NCBI GenBank assembly: GCA_026389845.1
Contig: JAPLHB010000113.1
Span: forward strand, 1-52,801
DNA: 52,801 nt
DNA from: Chloroflexota bacterium
Lineage (GTDB): Bacteria; Chloroflexota; Anaerolineae; CG2-30-64-16
Direction of reading: 5' to 3'
A program made the position numbers and the translations under genes. Each line of letters begins with the position of its first letter. The stretch's first letter is position 1. Positions 33,051 to 40,301 of the stretch are shown here, one piece after another. The notes beneath the pieces are model-generated. The model was not told the origin of the DNA. It searched no databases and was given only the letters and a program-made list of their open reading frames with translations.

Positions 33051-34781
33051 ATGATACTGTTGACCGGAGGTCAGGCCGTCGCGCGGATGTTGCGCGATTA
33101 CGGCGTCAGGTATATGTTCGGTATCCCCGGCGGGCAGACCTATCCCATCTACCTGGGGATCCACGAACTCGAACCTGACATCCAGCATGTCTTGTTTCGC
33201 TGTGAGAAGTGCGCTGCCATGGCTGCCGACGCATACGCCCGCGTGACCGGCCGGCCCGCCGTGTGCGACGCCATCGCCGGCCCGGGCGCCACCAACATCG
33301 TCTCTGGCGTGGCCGAGGCATTTGGCGCTTCGTCCCCTCTCATCGCCATCACCAGCGACGTCTACACCTGGATGATCGGCAAGAATGCCAACCAGGAGGC
33401 GGATCTGATCACCATGCTGCGGCCTTTCACCAAAGGCAGCTTCTACGTCAATCGCACCGACAAGATCCCCGAGCTGATCCGCATGGCCTTCCGCATCGCG
33501 ACCACCGGGCGGCCTGGGCCGGTGCACCTGGATTTCCCGGCCGATATCCTCGAAGGGCAAATGGACTTCGGGAGCAATCTGTACGTGGAGCCGGCCTACA
33601 GCCGGGTACCGGCGCAGCGAGTCGCGCCCGATCCTGCCGCGGTCGCGGAAGTCGCCTCCGTTATCCTGAAAGCCAAGCGGCCCCTGATCTTTGCCGGCGG
33701 CGGCGTGATCCATTCGGCCGCGTACGCCGAACTGCGCGATCTGGCAGAGCTGCTGGCCTGCCCCGTGACGACCAGCAGCATGGGCAAGGGGGCCATTTCG
33801 GAGGATCACCCGCTCAGCATCGGCGTGACCGCGTTCGTCTACCACCCCGAGCGCCTCATGCTCTCGCGTGCCGTGCAGCTTGTCAGAGACGCGGACCTGG
33901 TGATCTTCGTCGGGCATCGCACCGAACAATTCTCCACGATCGACTGGACCGTTCCGGCCCCCGGGACGCCTGTAGTTCATATTGACATTGATCCGCGCGA
34001 GATCGGCCGCAACTACCCCGTCGCGGCCGGCCTGGTAGGCGACGCCAAACTCGCGCTGGCCGCGCTGACTGCGGAATTGCGCGGCCGCCTGCCGCGGCAC
34101 GACTGGCGCACAGCCCCGCGTACCCTGGAGACGCAGACAGCCGTCGAGGCCTGGCGGGAAGCGATCGGGGCCAAGATGCACTCCGACGAGGTACCGATCA
34201 CCGCCCACCGCATCCTGGAGGAGATCAATCGGTTTGCCGACCGGGATGCGATTTTCGCCTGCGATGCCGGTCTGGCCTCCTTCTGGACCGCCGTCTTTCT
34301 GCAATCCCACGGGACCGGCCGGGCCCTGGTCTCCCCGCGGGGCATGGCCGGCATCGGCACCGGCCTGCCCGCGACCATCGGCGCGCAACTGGCCGCGCCC
34401 GGCCGCCAGGTGATCGGCTTTGGCGGTGACGGCGGGTTCGCCATGTCTATCCACGAGCTGGAGACGATGCGGCGCACCGGCGCCAACGCCACCTATGTGC
34501 TGCTCAACAACACCTGCTTCGGCTACGGCACCCAGGTCTTGCGCAACTCCAATGTCCCCATCGTCTCGCACAATTTCGCGCCGGTGAACTACGCGGATGC
34601 CGCCCGCGCCTTCGGCTGCTTCGGCATCCGGGTCGAGCATGCGGACGAGCTCAGCGGTGCGCTCCGCGCGGCGCGCGAGTCGGGCCTGCCAGCGCTCGTC
34701 GAAGTGATAACCGGCGTCGAGCTGCCGACCGTCGAAGCGGGCGTGCTCCTGACCCCGGATAATGCAGTAGTCGGCCTGTGA
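33051..34781 (+). CDS. Acetolactate-synthase-like thiamine-diphosphate enzyme
   Basis: A 576-residue TPP enzyme of the POX/acetolactate synthase family. The cofactor-activating glutamate is Glu52 in FRCEKCAAMAADAYARVTG; the TPP/Mg motif starts GDGGFAMS with Asp460 and ends with the paired Asn in YVLLNNTC. GPGATNIVSGVAEAF and the central FAD/Rossmann-like domain (about 195-330) are in order. It could be a decarboxylase, a carboligase or a lyase. It is not the biosynthetic IlvB by context: no small subunit and no ketol-acid reductoisomerase are near. AGGAGG precedes ATG 33051. Lying between an aminotransferase and a hydrolase, with AOR downstream, it may produce an aldehyde from a 2-oxo acid. 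Confidence 0.83.
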   Translation: MILLTGGQAVARMLRDYGVRYMFGIPGGQTYPIYLGIHELEPDIQHVLFRCEKCAAMAADAYARVTGRPAVCDAIAGPGATNIVSGVAEAFGASSPLIAITSDVYTWMIGKNANQEADLITMLRPFTKGSFYVNRTDKIPELIRMAFRIATTGRPGPVHLDFPADILEGQMDFGSNLYVEPAYSRVPAQRVAPDPAAVAEVASVILKAKRPLIFAGGGVIHSAAYAELRDLAELLACPVTTSSMGKGAISEDHPLSIGVTAFVYHPERLMLSRAVQLVRDADLVIFVGHRTEQFSTIDWTVPAPGTPVVHIDIDPREIGRNYPVAAGLVGDAKLALAALTAELRGRLPRHDWRTAPRTLETQTAVEAWREAIGAKMHSDEVPITAHRILEEINRFADRDAIFACDAGLASFWTAVFLQSHGTGRALVSPRGMAGIGTGLPATIGAQLAAPGRQVIGFGGDGGFAMSIHELETMRRTGANATYVLLNNTCFGYGTQVLRNSNVPIVSHNFAPVNYADAARAFGCFGIRVEHADELSGALRAARESGLPALVEVITGVELPTVEAGVLLTPDNAVVGL

Positions 34782-34808
34782 CGGGCCAAACCCATAGAAG
34801 GAGACCAT

Positions 34809-35750
34809 ATGTCACAAATCATGACCGTTCGGGGACCGCTTCCCGCGGATGCGCTCGGTTTCACACTGACTCACGAGCACACCTTTCTCAACCTGGCTGC
34901 CTTTCCCACGAGCGCCACGTTGTCGGGGCTGGATGCTGTCATTGATCCCGTCCGGCACATGCAGATCATGATTGATGAGCTGATGATTTTCAAGCAGTTG
35001 GGCGGCGTCAGCCTGGTTGACCTGACGGCGCGCAACATGGGTGGGGACATCGAGGCCACCAGGCGATTGTCCGAAGCCACAGGTATCAACATCATCGCCG
35101 GGTGCGGCTGGTACCGGGAAGCGTTCATGGACGAGTTTCTGAACTTCCGGCCGACTGATGAGTTGGCGGAGGAGCTGATCTACGAGATCGAACACGGCTT
35201 CGGCAATACGGGCATCCGGCCGGGTATTATCGGGGAGATCGGCACGAATCTTCTGCACCTGTCGGCCAAAGAAGAGCGCTGCCTGCGGGCGATGGCCAAG
35301 GCGCAACGCCGGACCGGCCTGGCCCTCACGACGCATCTACCGCAGGGCGGAGTCGGGCTTGAACTGCTCGACGTGGTGCAAGAGCACGGCGTGCCGGGAG
35401 ATCGGGTGATCATCGGCCACGCGGACATCTACATGGATGTGGCGTATCATGTCGCGCTGGCGAAGCGTGGCGCGTACCTTTCGTTCGACAATATCGGCGC
35501 GCACTATGACGTGCCGCGGCAAGAACCGGCGCTGATCGAACACATCTTCCAGCTGATCCAACGTGGCTACGTGGAGCGCATCCTGCTCTCGCACGACAGT
35601 TGCTGGCGCAGCCGGCTGGTGCACTGGGGCGGCCCCGGCTACGTCTACATCTCCCGCACTTTCCTCCCGCTGCTGCGGGCCAGGGGCGTCAGCGACGAAG
35701 CCATCCATATCATGACAGTCGAGAACCCAAAGCGCGTCCTTGCTTATTGA
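34809..35750 (+). CDS. Phosphotriesterase-family metal hydrolase
   Basis: A 313-residue amidohydrolase-superfamily TIM-barrel protein. Metal ligands fit the PTE subgroup: His22 and His24 in LTHEHTF, Glu143 in GEIGTNL at the bridging position (Glu rather than carbamylated Lys), His in TTHLPQ and in IGHADI, and Asp in LSHDSCW. VENPKRVLAY is the family's C-terminal end. PTE-subgroup members hydrolyse lactones, phosphorylated sugar lactones or N-acyl compounds; organophosphate activity is usually incidental. AGAAGGAGACC precedes ATG 34809. In this cassette a sugar-lactone or acyl-amino-acid hydrolase would fit. Confidence 0.85.
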   Translation: MSQIMTVRGPLPADALGFTLTHEHTFLNLAAFPTSATLSGLDAVIDPVRHMQIMIDELMIFKQLGGVSLVDLTARNMGGDIEATRRLSEATGINIIAGCGWYREAFMDEFLNFRPTDELAEELIYEIEHGFGNTGIRPGIIGEIGTNLLHLSAKEERCLRAMAKAQRRTGLALTTHLPQGGVGLELLDVVQEHGVPGDRVIIGHADIYMDVAYHVALAKRGAYLSFDNIGAHYDVPRQEPALIEHIFQLIQRGYVERILLSHDSCWRSRLVHWGGPGYVYISRTFLPLLRARGVSDEAIHIMTVENPKRVLAY

Positions 35751-35778
35751 CAGGACTTACGCAGTTACTCAAGCGGAG

Positions 35779-35925
35779 GCATCCTGAGCGGAGGTCACGT
35801 CGTTTGTGACCGCAGTCGAAGGATGCCGGAGCACCATTCACAGCGCCGCATTCCTTCGGCTGCGCTCAGGACAGGCTCTTCGACTACGGGCCAGCCAAAC
35901 CTCACTGGCCCTCCGCTCAGGATGC
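35779..35925. repeat. Inverted-repeat element with 16-bp perfect ends
   Basis: GCATCCTGAGCGGAGG (35779-35794) and CCTCCGCTCAGGATGC (35910-35925) are perfect inverted repeats. Between them are further Chloroflexota-style fragments such as CAGTCGAAGGATG and CCTTCGGCTGCGCTCAGG. The element shares the CTGAGCGG/CCGCTCAG theme with the TGTCATTCTGAGCG family but is a different type. It separates the PTE and MenC-like genes. Confidence 0.8.
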
Positions 35926-35986
35926 TCAGCGTTTCACCGCGTAACCATTGCTATTGATGCGCAGCCGCGCGCAGAGGACAAACACG

Positions 35987-37090
35987 ATGAGAATCGAACG
36001 CGTCGAAGTCAGGCATTTGGCCATCCCGTTCAAGCATCACTTCACCACCAGCTTCAGCGCGACCACCGAGCACCACACGGTCATCTTGCGCGCCTACAGC
36101 GACGGCCTGGTCGGATATGGCGAAGCAACGCCCTTCTATGGCCCCGTGTACTGCTCCGAGACAACCGATTCCGTCCTCTGTATGCTCAGGGACTTCATCC
36201 TGCCGGGCGTGATCGGCAAGGACTTTGCCGATGCGGAAGCTCTCATGGCTGCACTGAGCTGGATCCGGGGCAACCAGTTTGCCAAGTCCGCGGTCGAGAT
36301 CGCGTTCCAGGATCTCCTGGCCCAGGCTAAGGGCGTGCCTCTGCACGAGCACCTCGGCGGCACCCAAACCGAGATACCGGTGGGCGTCAGCATCGGCATC
36401 CAGGATACGCTCCAGGAACTGTTGGACCAGATCGAAGCGTTCCGCGGCGAGGGCTACGAGCGCATCAAGATCAAGATCAAGCCGGGCTGGGATGTGGACA
36501 TCGTCGCCGCAGTGCGCCGGGCCTATCCAGACCTGATGCTCATGGTGGACGCCAACTCGGCCTACACCCTGGCCGATACCGAGCATCTGCGCCGCCTCGA
36601 TGACTACGATCTGCTGATGATCGAGCAACCCCTCGGATACGATGACATCGTGGATCACGCTTCCCTCCAGCAGCGTCTCCACACGCCTATCTGCCTGGAT
36701 GAGAGCATTCATTCGCCGGACGATGCTCGCAAGGCGATTGACCTGGGGAGCTGCCGGATCATCAACATCAAGCCAGGCCGCGTCGGAGGGTATCTCAACT
36801 CGATCCGTATCCACGACATCTGTGTGGCCCATCACATCGGCCTGTGGATCGGCTGTATGCTGGAGACCGGCATCGGTCAGGCGCGCAAGATCGAGCTGGC
36901 CTCCCTACCTGGGTTTACGCTGCCGGCTGACATGGCCCCCAGCAATCGCTACTATGTGGAGGACGTGGTAGAACCTGAGATCCTCCTCACGCCCAGGAGC
37001 ACCATCGTCGTATCGAACACGGTCGGTGGAAGCCATAGGCCGGTGGAGGCCAGAATCGCAAAGTACACACGGCGCAGCTTCACGCTGTGA
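35987..37090 (+). CDS. Enolase-superfamily enzyme, MenC/N-succinylamino-acid racemase group
   Basis: A 367-residue muconate-lactonising-subgroup protein. The N-terminal capping domain starts MRIERVEVRHLAIPFKHHF. Barrel residues: Lys161 and Lys163 in RIKIKIK, Asp188 in MVDANSAY, Glu213 in IEQPLGYDD, Asp238 in CLDESIHS (three metal ligands) and Lys262 in NIKPGRVGG. That two-lysine arrangement is typical of o-succinylbenzoate synthase and N-succinylamino-acid racemase. No menaquinone genes are nearby, so the racemase or another dehydratase role fits better. GAGG precedes ATG 35987; the in-frame ATG at 35948 lies in the repeat-flanking gap and is less likely. It is 34 bases upstream of the AOR. 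Confidence 0.84.
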   Translation: MRIERVEVRHLAIPFKHHFTTSFSATTEHHTVILRAYSDGLVGYGEATPFYGPVYCSETTDSVLCMLRDFILPGVIGKDFADAEALMAALSWIRGNQFAKSAVEIAFQDLLAQAKGVPLHEHLGGTQTEIPVGVSIGIQDTLQELLDQIEAFRGEGYERIKIKIKPGWDVDIVAAVRRAYPDLMLMVDANSAYTLADTEHLRRLDDYDLLMIEQPLGYDDIVDHASLQQRLHTPICLDESIHSPDDARKAIDLGSCRIINIKPGRVGGYLNSIRIHDICVAHHIGLWIGCMLETGIGQARKIELASLPGFTLPADMAPSNRYYVEDVVEPEILLTPRSTIVVSNTVGGSHRPVEARIAKYTRRSFTL

Positions 37091-37124
37091 GCGCCGCCGC
37101 CAAGCAAGCTCTATAGGAGGGGAT

Positions 37125-39002
37125 ATGAACCAGGATCCGTCGCTGCCGACTGGCTACGCAGGGAGAATCCTGCTCGTTGACCTGGAGAACCGCACAGCCT
37201 GGAGCGAGCCTCTCGCGGCCGACGATGCCCTGAAGCTCATCGGCGGCTACGGGATCGGGGCCAAGTTCCTCTATTTGCATCAACCGGGCGGCGTTGATCC
37301 GCTCGGCCCGGAGAACTGGTTGGGCTTCACCACCGGCCCGCTGACCGGCAGCTCGATCCCGATGGGCTCGCGCTGGGCGGTCGTAACGAAGTCGCCGCTC
37401 ACGGGCACGTGGGGCGATGCCAACGCGGGCGGCTGGTTCGGCCACCAACTCAAGGCCGCTGGCTATGACGCGATCTACTGCCGGGGCGTTGCCGACCGAC
37501 CGGTGTACCTGGAGGTGAACGAGGGGCAGGTCACTTTCCACGATGCCGGGCATCTGTGGGGCAAAGACACCTACGAGACCGACAGCGCCCTGAAGTCGCT
37601 GCATGGGCGAGATGCTGAGATCGCCTGTATCGGCCAGGCGGGTGAGAATCGGTCGCTCATCGCCGGCATCGTGCACGCCAGAGAGCGGGTCGCAGGCCGC
37701 TCGGGGGTCGGCGCAGTGATGGGCGCCAAGCAGCTCAAGGCCGTGGTGGTGCGCGGCAAACTCCCCATCCAGGTTGGACGGGCGACCGCTGCGGCGAAGC
37801 GCAAGTATGTCGGGCAGACGAACGATGGCGTCGGTTATTCGAGGTTCTATCAGACGACGGGCACGCCGGGCGCGATTGTCGGCTGCATCGAGGCTGCCGA
37901 TGCGCCGATCCGTAACTGGGCCGGCAGTCCGTCCGACTTTCCAGAAGCCGAGCGGATCGGCGCGGATGCGCTGTACAGGCCGGGCCGCAAGAAACGCACC
38001 TGTTGGGGCTGCCCTATCGCCTGCTGGGGCGACGTGTACCAGGCTGGCGAGCTTGTTCCTCAACCCGAGTATGAGACTGCCGCGGCTTTCGGCCCGATGC
38101 AGTTGGTGACCGACCTGCAAGCGATTCTCCGTTCCAACGACCTCTGCAATCGCTATGGCCTGGACACGATCTCGACTGGGTCCACCATCGCCTTCGCCAT
38201 GGAGTGCTACGAACGCGGTCTTATCGGTGAACACGAAATCGGCTTCCCTCTGCCGTGGGGAGACGGCCACGCCGCGGCCCGGCTCGTCGAGATGATGGCC
38301 TTGCGCCAGGGGTTCGGCGCTGTGTTGGCCGATGGCTCGCGGCAAGCTGCCCAACGCATCGGCCGCGGGTCTGAGGCCTACGCCATGCACGTGCTGGGCC
38401 AGGACCTGCCCATGCACGATCCCCGCCTGGAGCCCGGCCTCGGGTTAGTCTACGTCGCCGACGCAACTCCGGGCAGACACAATCAGGCCGGTAGCTTCCT
38501 GTTTCCGGAAGATCTGCCTGTTTTCTTGCCCGATCTTGGCGAGGGACGCCGCAACCAGGTTGGCCGTGGAAAGGCCATGAAAACGTTGGCAGCGGTTTTC
38601 CACGTCGTGCAGGCCGCTGGCGCCTGCCATTTTGGCTACCTGGCTACGACCGTCAGCTATGTAGGCGATGCGCTGGCCGCGGTCACCGGGCATCCGTACA
38701 CCTTTGACGAGGTGCTGCTCTGCGGCGAGCGCATCGCGAACCTGCGCCAGGCCTTCAACGTGCGCGAAGGGGTCAACCTGACCAGGATTCCGCTGCCGGC
38801 ACGGCCGTATGGCCGGCCGCCCCTCACCGACGGCCCGACGGCAGGCTCGGCGGTTCAGCTTGAGCTTATGCTCGACGAATATCTGGATGCGATGGGTTGG
38901 GACCACCATACCGCGGCGCCGAACGAACGCAGGTTGCGCGAGTTGGGCCTGAATTTTGTCGCCGAGGATCTGCCTGAACCGCAGGTCCCAACAGGGGCTT
39001 GA
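37125..39002 (+). CDS. Aldehyde:ferredoxin oxidoreductase (tungsten type), first copy
   Basis: A 625-residue member of the AOR family, which oxidises aldehydes to carboxylic acids with a bis-pterin tungsten or molybdenum cofactor and ferredoxin. The N-terminal domain (YAGRILLVDLENRTAWSEP, GGYGIGAKFLY, GPENWLGFTTGPLTG) binds the cofactor. The [4Fe-4S] cysteines are Cys293, Cys296 and Cys300 (CWGCPIAC) with Cys501 as the distant fourth ligand. GLDTISTGSTIAFAMECYERG is the usual central motif. AGGAGGGG precedes ATG 37125. It closes the cassette and would remove aldehydes made by the TPP enzyme while reducing ferredoxin. Paralogue at 47458. Confidence 0.88.
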   Translation: MNQDPSLPTGYAGRILLVDLENRTAWSEPLAADDALKLIGGYGIGAKFLYLHQPGGVDPLGPENWLGFTTGPLTGSSIPMGSRWAVVTKSPLTGTWGDANAGGWFGHQLKAAGYDAIYCRGVADRPVYLEVNEGQVTFHDAGHLWGKDTYETDSALKSLHGRDAEIACIGQAGENRSLIAGIVHARERVAGRSGVGAVMGAKQLKAVVVRGKLPIQVGRATAAAKRKYVGQTNDGVGYSRFYQTTGTPGAIVGCIEAADAPIRNWAGSPSDFPEAERIGADALYRPGRKKRTCWGCPIACWGDVYQAGELVPQPEYETAAAFGPMQLVTDLQAILRSNDLCNRYGLDTISTGSTIAFAMECYERGLIGEHEIGFPLPWGDGHAAARLVEMMALRQGFGAVLADGSRQAAQRIGRGSEAYAMHVLGQDLPMHDPRLEPGLGLVYVADATPGRHNQAGSFLFPEDLPVFLPDLGEGRRNQVGRGKAMKTLAAVFHVVQAAGACHFGYLATTVSYVGDALAAVTGHPYTFDEVLLCGERIANLRQAFNVREGVNLTRIPLPARPYGRPPLTDGPTAGSAVQLELMLDEYLDAMGWDHHTAAPNERRLRELGLNFVAEDLPEPQVPTGA

Positions 39003-39031
39003 CATCCACGCGTCAACTCCTTATAATGAGT
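38999..39031 (+). promoter_or_regulatory. Consensus promoter with embedded operator before a GH36 fragment
   Basis: TTGACA (38999-39004), a 17-base spacer and TATAAT (39022-39027) match the consensus fully. ACTCCTTATAATGAGT (39016-39031) covers the -10 box and matches the operator at 30057-30072 at 15 of 16 positions. The -35 box overlaps the AOR stop codon. Confidence 0.75.
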
Positions 39032-39053
39032 ATGTTATCTGGCCTCTTGACAC

Positions 39054-39755
39054 ATGGATGTAAGCGCGGTCCGGGTCCTGGACACCTTGATGGCCGAACA
39101 CCCGAACGCGATGATCGAGGGAACCTCCAGCGGGGGCCGCCGTTTGGATATCGGCACGATACGCCGCTCGCACACGTGCTGGTTTTCCGACTCGATCTTC
39201 AACGCGCTGATGTGCCACGACATGCCGGCCCGCGCCAACCGGTTTCTCCCGGGGAACCTTCTTAACAGCAGCGTTGGCATCGAGAACGGGAACGGAGACA
39301 AGGGCTTGAGTGAAACCTCCGTCCTCAGCCGAATGCTCGGCAAGTTGCAGTTCGACGGAGATATCACCGGCCTGTCGCCCGAACTGGCAGGGCGCATGGG
39401 CGGTCTCGTGAAAGCCTTCAAAGAGATCCGGCATCTGCTGGTTCAGGATTTCTACCAACTGCTGCCACAGCCATCGACGATCGACGAGTGGGATGCCGTC
39501 CAGTTCGTATCCCGTTCGGGAGACGAAGCCGCGCTATTTGCATTTTCGGGCCAAACGGCGGGACAGACCAACGTCAGGCTGCGGGGACTTAACGCGACGC
39601 GCAGCTACCGCGTACGCCGGGTTCCGAACGATCCCATCGGCACGCGAACCGGACGCGATCTGATGGATCAGGGGTTGGCCGTCGAGCTAGAGGCGCTGAC
39701 GGGCGCGCTGTGGACAATCAAGCAGTCGAGTGGCGCGGATGCAGGTGCCCGGTGA
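39054..39755 (+). pseudogene. GH36-type alpha-galactosidase, C-terminal fragment
   Basis: The open frame encodes 233 residues equal to the last third of a GH36-like protein. IEGTSSGGRRLDIGTIRRS corresponds to the DNCAGGGQRIDLETISRS segment of the intact enzymes, followed by the terminal beta domain (RLRGLNATRSYRVRRVPND, LMDQGLAVELEALTGAL). The first 400 or so residues, including the IDAGW and nucleophile motifs, are missing, and no ribosome-binding site precedes ATG 39054. A strong promoter lies just upstream, so a deletion seems to have removed most of a regulated gene. The acid/base region reads SHTCWFSDS, so even this part may differ from the active copies. Confidence 0.7.
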
Positions 39756-40301
39756 TCCGCAGATTTTAAGTCCGGCGCCTACTCTTGCTGGGAAATGGCT
39801 GACTTCGAGCAGAAGACTCGGCCTTTTCGGCTCGATTTCGGAACCAGTCTGCTGCTCACTATTATAGGCCCGGTATGCAACATCTGCAACCGGCGAGTGT
39901 CGTCTGCCTGGGAGGAGCGACGGCCCTTGGCCCGGCCGAGGAACCAGGCCCAGCGCGACACGATGCCCACGACGTCGCGGAAGGGCAGTCGCTCTACATA
40001 TGGCATCTGGTGGACATAGTCCCAGGGGTTCAAATCCATCCGTCGGCGCTAGAGAAGACAACACGGCCGCTGGAAGCGCTATCTGTATGCACAAGTGGCC
40101 TGCTATGTATACTCATGGGCATGCAATCGCTCCACTTGGGCATGACTCGGGCGACAAATGGAGCAGTGATCAAACCGTTGGCTGCTGTCCGGCACGCGGG
40201 CTCAGAAGGGGAGGCGCTGCTCGCGCGTTGCCACCGCCATGGCCGCGGGGCGTGGGCATGGGAATAGTCAGCCTTGCAGCGGCGACTCAAGGAGGAACAG
40301 G
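39756..40301. other. Gap of 546 bases without a recognised gene
   Basis: Short open frames exist on both strands, the most protein-like on the minus strand at about 40039-39779 (MDLNPWDYVHQMPYVERLP, then DVVGIVSRWAWFLGRAKG), which could be a gene remnant but has no start signals and is not recognised. No TGTCATTCTGAGCG repeat and no convincing promoter was seen. The right end (40290-40301) supplies the ribosome-binding site of the next gene. Confidence 0.4.

Noticed and set aside
31669..34781. Taurine dissimilation (taurine:pyruvate aminotransferase plus sulfoacetaldehyde acetyltransferase)
   Set aside because: The TPP enzyme lacks the N-terminal pattern of Xsc and looks like acetolactate synthase; no phosphotransacetylase or sulfite exporter is nearby.
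32757..34808. A very long open frame on the minus strand (about 683 codons) opposite the TPP enzyme gene
   Set aside because: It is antisense to a clear acetolactate-synthase-like gene, has no family motifs, and its residue usage (many Arg, Gly, His, Asp) is typical of GC-rich shadow frames.
35987..37090. Menaquinone biosynthesis gene menC
   Set aside because: Sequence fits the MenC/NSAR group, but no other menaquinone genes are near and the neighbours are catabolic; the gene name would overstate it.
39779..40039. Minus-strand frame with DLNPWDYVH, considered as a transposase C-terminus
   Set aside because: The likeness to IS66-type ends is limited to a few residues, with no inverted repeats or other transposase motifs.
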